Assembly: GCA_900555705.1 (NCBI GenBank)
Contig: USLV01000056.1
Location: 1-7,291 of the forward strand
Direction: 5' to 3'
Origin: an uncultured Oscillospiraceae bacterium
Lineage (GTDB): Bacteria > Bacillota > Clostridia > Oscillospirales > Acutalibacteraceae
DNA length: 7,291 nucleotides
A program made the position numbers and the translations under genes. Under the pieces are notes generated by a model, which was given only the letters and a program-made list of their open reading frames with translations, was not told the origin of the DNA and searched no databases. Below, piece after piece: positions 6,988 to 7,291 of the stretch (the stretch's first letter is position 1; each line of letters starts with the position of its first letter).

Positions 6988-6995
6988 CCCCCTTT
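6988..6995 (-). promoter_or_regulatory. Ribosome binding site of the chimeric xis-yicC ORF (AAAGGGGG)
   Basis: AAAGGGGG ends 8 bases before the TTG at 6979, supporting that start. An upstream CCTTT (7010-7014) can pair with the AAAGG part (6991-6995) across a 14-base loop, so the site could be partly masked in the transcript; this is an inference from complementarity only. Confidence 0.65.
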
Positions 6996-7045
6996 CGTGG
7001 TAATGGCTAAAAGGTCTTGATTCATAAATGGGGCTTTAATCGGAC

Positions 7046-7061
7046 GGTTGTTAGCACAACC
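7046..7061 (-). repeat. Perfect inverted repeat, 6-bp arms with 4-base loop
   Basis: On the minus strand GGTTGT, loop GCTA, ACAACC. It is the most stable-looking hairpin of the leader. There is no following T-run, so it is not an intrinsic terminator; more likely part of a structured RNA or a protein-binding site. Confidence 0.7.
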
Positions 7062-7222
7062 TCACGGGAGTTTCACCCCTGCGTGGTTCTCACGTAGCCC
7101 TACCCATTGCCTGCGACGCTTCTAACGCTCGGACTGTGGCTGTAAGGGAGTATCATTATCCCTCTTGTGTGTCGTCGCCCGCAAGCTGCTGACTTGCTTT
7201 GCGGTGTAGTGTTGTTCGCTCG

Positions 7223-7236
7223 TTCCCGAAAGGGAA
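7223..7236. repeat. Perfect inverted repeat, 5-bp arms with 4-base loop
   Basis: TTCCC, loop GAAA, GGGAA on the plus strand (loop TTTC on the minus strand). The GAAA would be a GNRA tetraloop only if the plus strand were transcribed, whereas the downstream gene is on the minus strand, so the relevant RNA strand is uncertain. Confidence 0.6.
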
Positions 7237-7291
7237 GTCATGGCGCACCCGCCGTATGGCTCGGCGCAAAAGGAACGTATCCGATTTGCCC

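Larger units (their letters stand above)
6996..7260 (-). other. Hairpin-rich non-coding leader upstream of the xis-like gene
   Basis: The 312 bases from 6980 to the right edge hold no convincing gene. They contain several short inverted repeats: a perfect 6-bp stem with 4-base loop (7046-7061), CGTG/CACG (7082-7085 with 7091-7094), AGGGA/TCCCT around 7145-7163, GCAAG/CTTGC (7181-7185 with 7193-7197), and a perfect 5-bp stem with 4-base loop (7223-7236). Together they suggest a folded RNA leader or a DNA region bound by recombination or transfer proteins. A weak promoter-like pair on the minus strand, TTGCGG (7179-7184) and GATAAT (7155-7160) 18 bases apart, is possible but unproven. I do not recognise a named RNA family. 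Confidence 0.4.
6854..7291 (-). mobile_element. Fragment of an integrative conjugative element (leader and 5' half of xis-like gene)
   Basis: Everything right of the junction departs from the expected yicC sequence. It holds a non-coding, hairpin-rich leader followed by a well-placed Shine-Dalgarno and the first ~42 codons of an excisionase-like gene. This layout, a leader before a small Xis, resembles the recombination module of Tn916/Tn1549-like elements of gut Firmicutes; that match rests on my memory of such sequences, not on an alignment. In those elements xis is followed by int and then the attachment site. Here xis stops midway with no int and no recognisable att repeat, so this is not a clean element end. 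How far the element extends beyond 7291 cannot be seen. Confidence 0.6.

Noticed and set aside
7046..7061. Hairpin as an intrinsic terminator
   Set aside because: The stem is only 6 bp and is not followed by a T-run on either strand.
1..7291. CRISPR array, tRNA or rRNA genes, or an insertion sequence
   Set aside because: I saw no regularly spaced direct repeats, no tRNA cloverleaf or rRNA sequence, and no transposase motif on either strand.

Overview
The window reads as a chromosomal housekeeping operon from a GC-rich member of the Firmicutes, most likely class Clostridia (an Oscillospiraceae/Ruminococcaceae-type gut bacterium). This is inferred from the gene set and order (yicC-remA-gmk-rpoZ-priA-def-fmt-Zn peptidase-rsmB), the strong AGGAGG-type ribosome binding sites, and the GC-rich codon choice. 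No 16S gene or other taxonomic marker is present, so the lineage call is indirect.

Every credible gene is on the minus strand, so transcription runs from right to left. In that order the window holds: a mobile-element fragment (about 6854-7291) with a structured leader and the first half of an excisionase-like gene; the last ~51 codons of yicC, joined in frame to that excisionase start; remA (DUF370); gmk; rpoZ; priA; def; fmt; a YugP-like membrane zinc peptidase; and rsmB, which runs off the left edge before its catalytic motifs. Spacing is that of one transcription unit: gmk overlaps remA by 4 bases (ATGA), rpoZ overlaps gmk by 8, rsmB overlaps the peptidase gene by 8, and the remaining gaps are 4 to 30 bases. 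No internal terminator or promoter is evident.

The genes combine GMP phosphorylation (gmk), the RNA polymerase omega subunit (rpoZ), replication restart (priA), the formyl-methionine cycle (fmt adds the formyl group, def removes it), and 16S rRNA m5C methylation (rsmB). The usual neighbour between rpoZ and priA, coaBC, is absent here; only 30 bases separate the two genes.

The most unusual feature is at the right end. A TTG-initiated 93-codon ORF has an excisionase-like winged-helix N-terminus and a YicC C-terminus, with the switch at a short stretch (LMDSGE, about 6854-6871) that both parent genes could share. This is either a real microhomology recombination placing mobile-element leader DNA in front of a core operon, or a metagenomic assembly chimera. 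I saw no convincing new biological system in the rest of the window.
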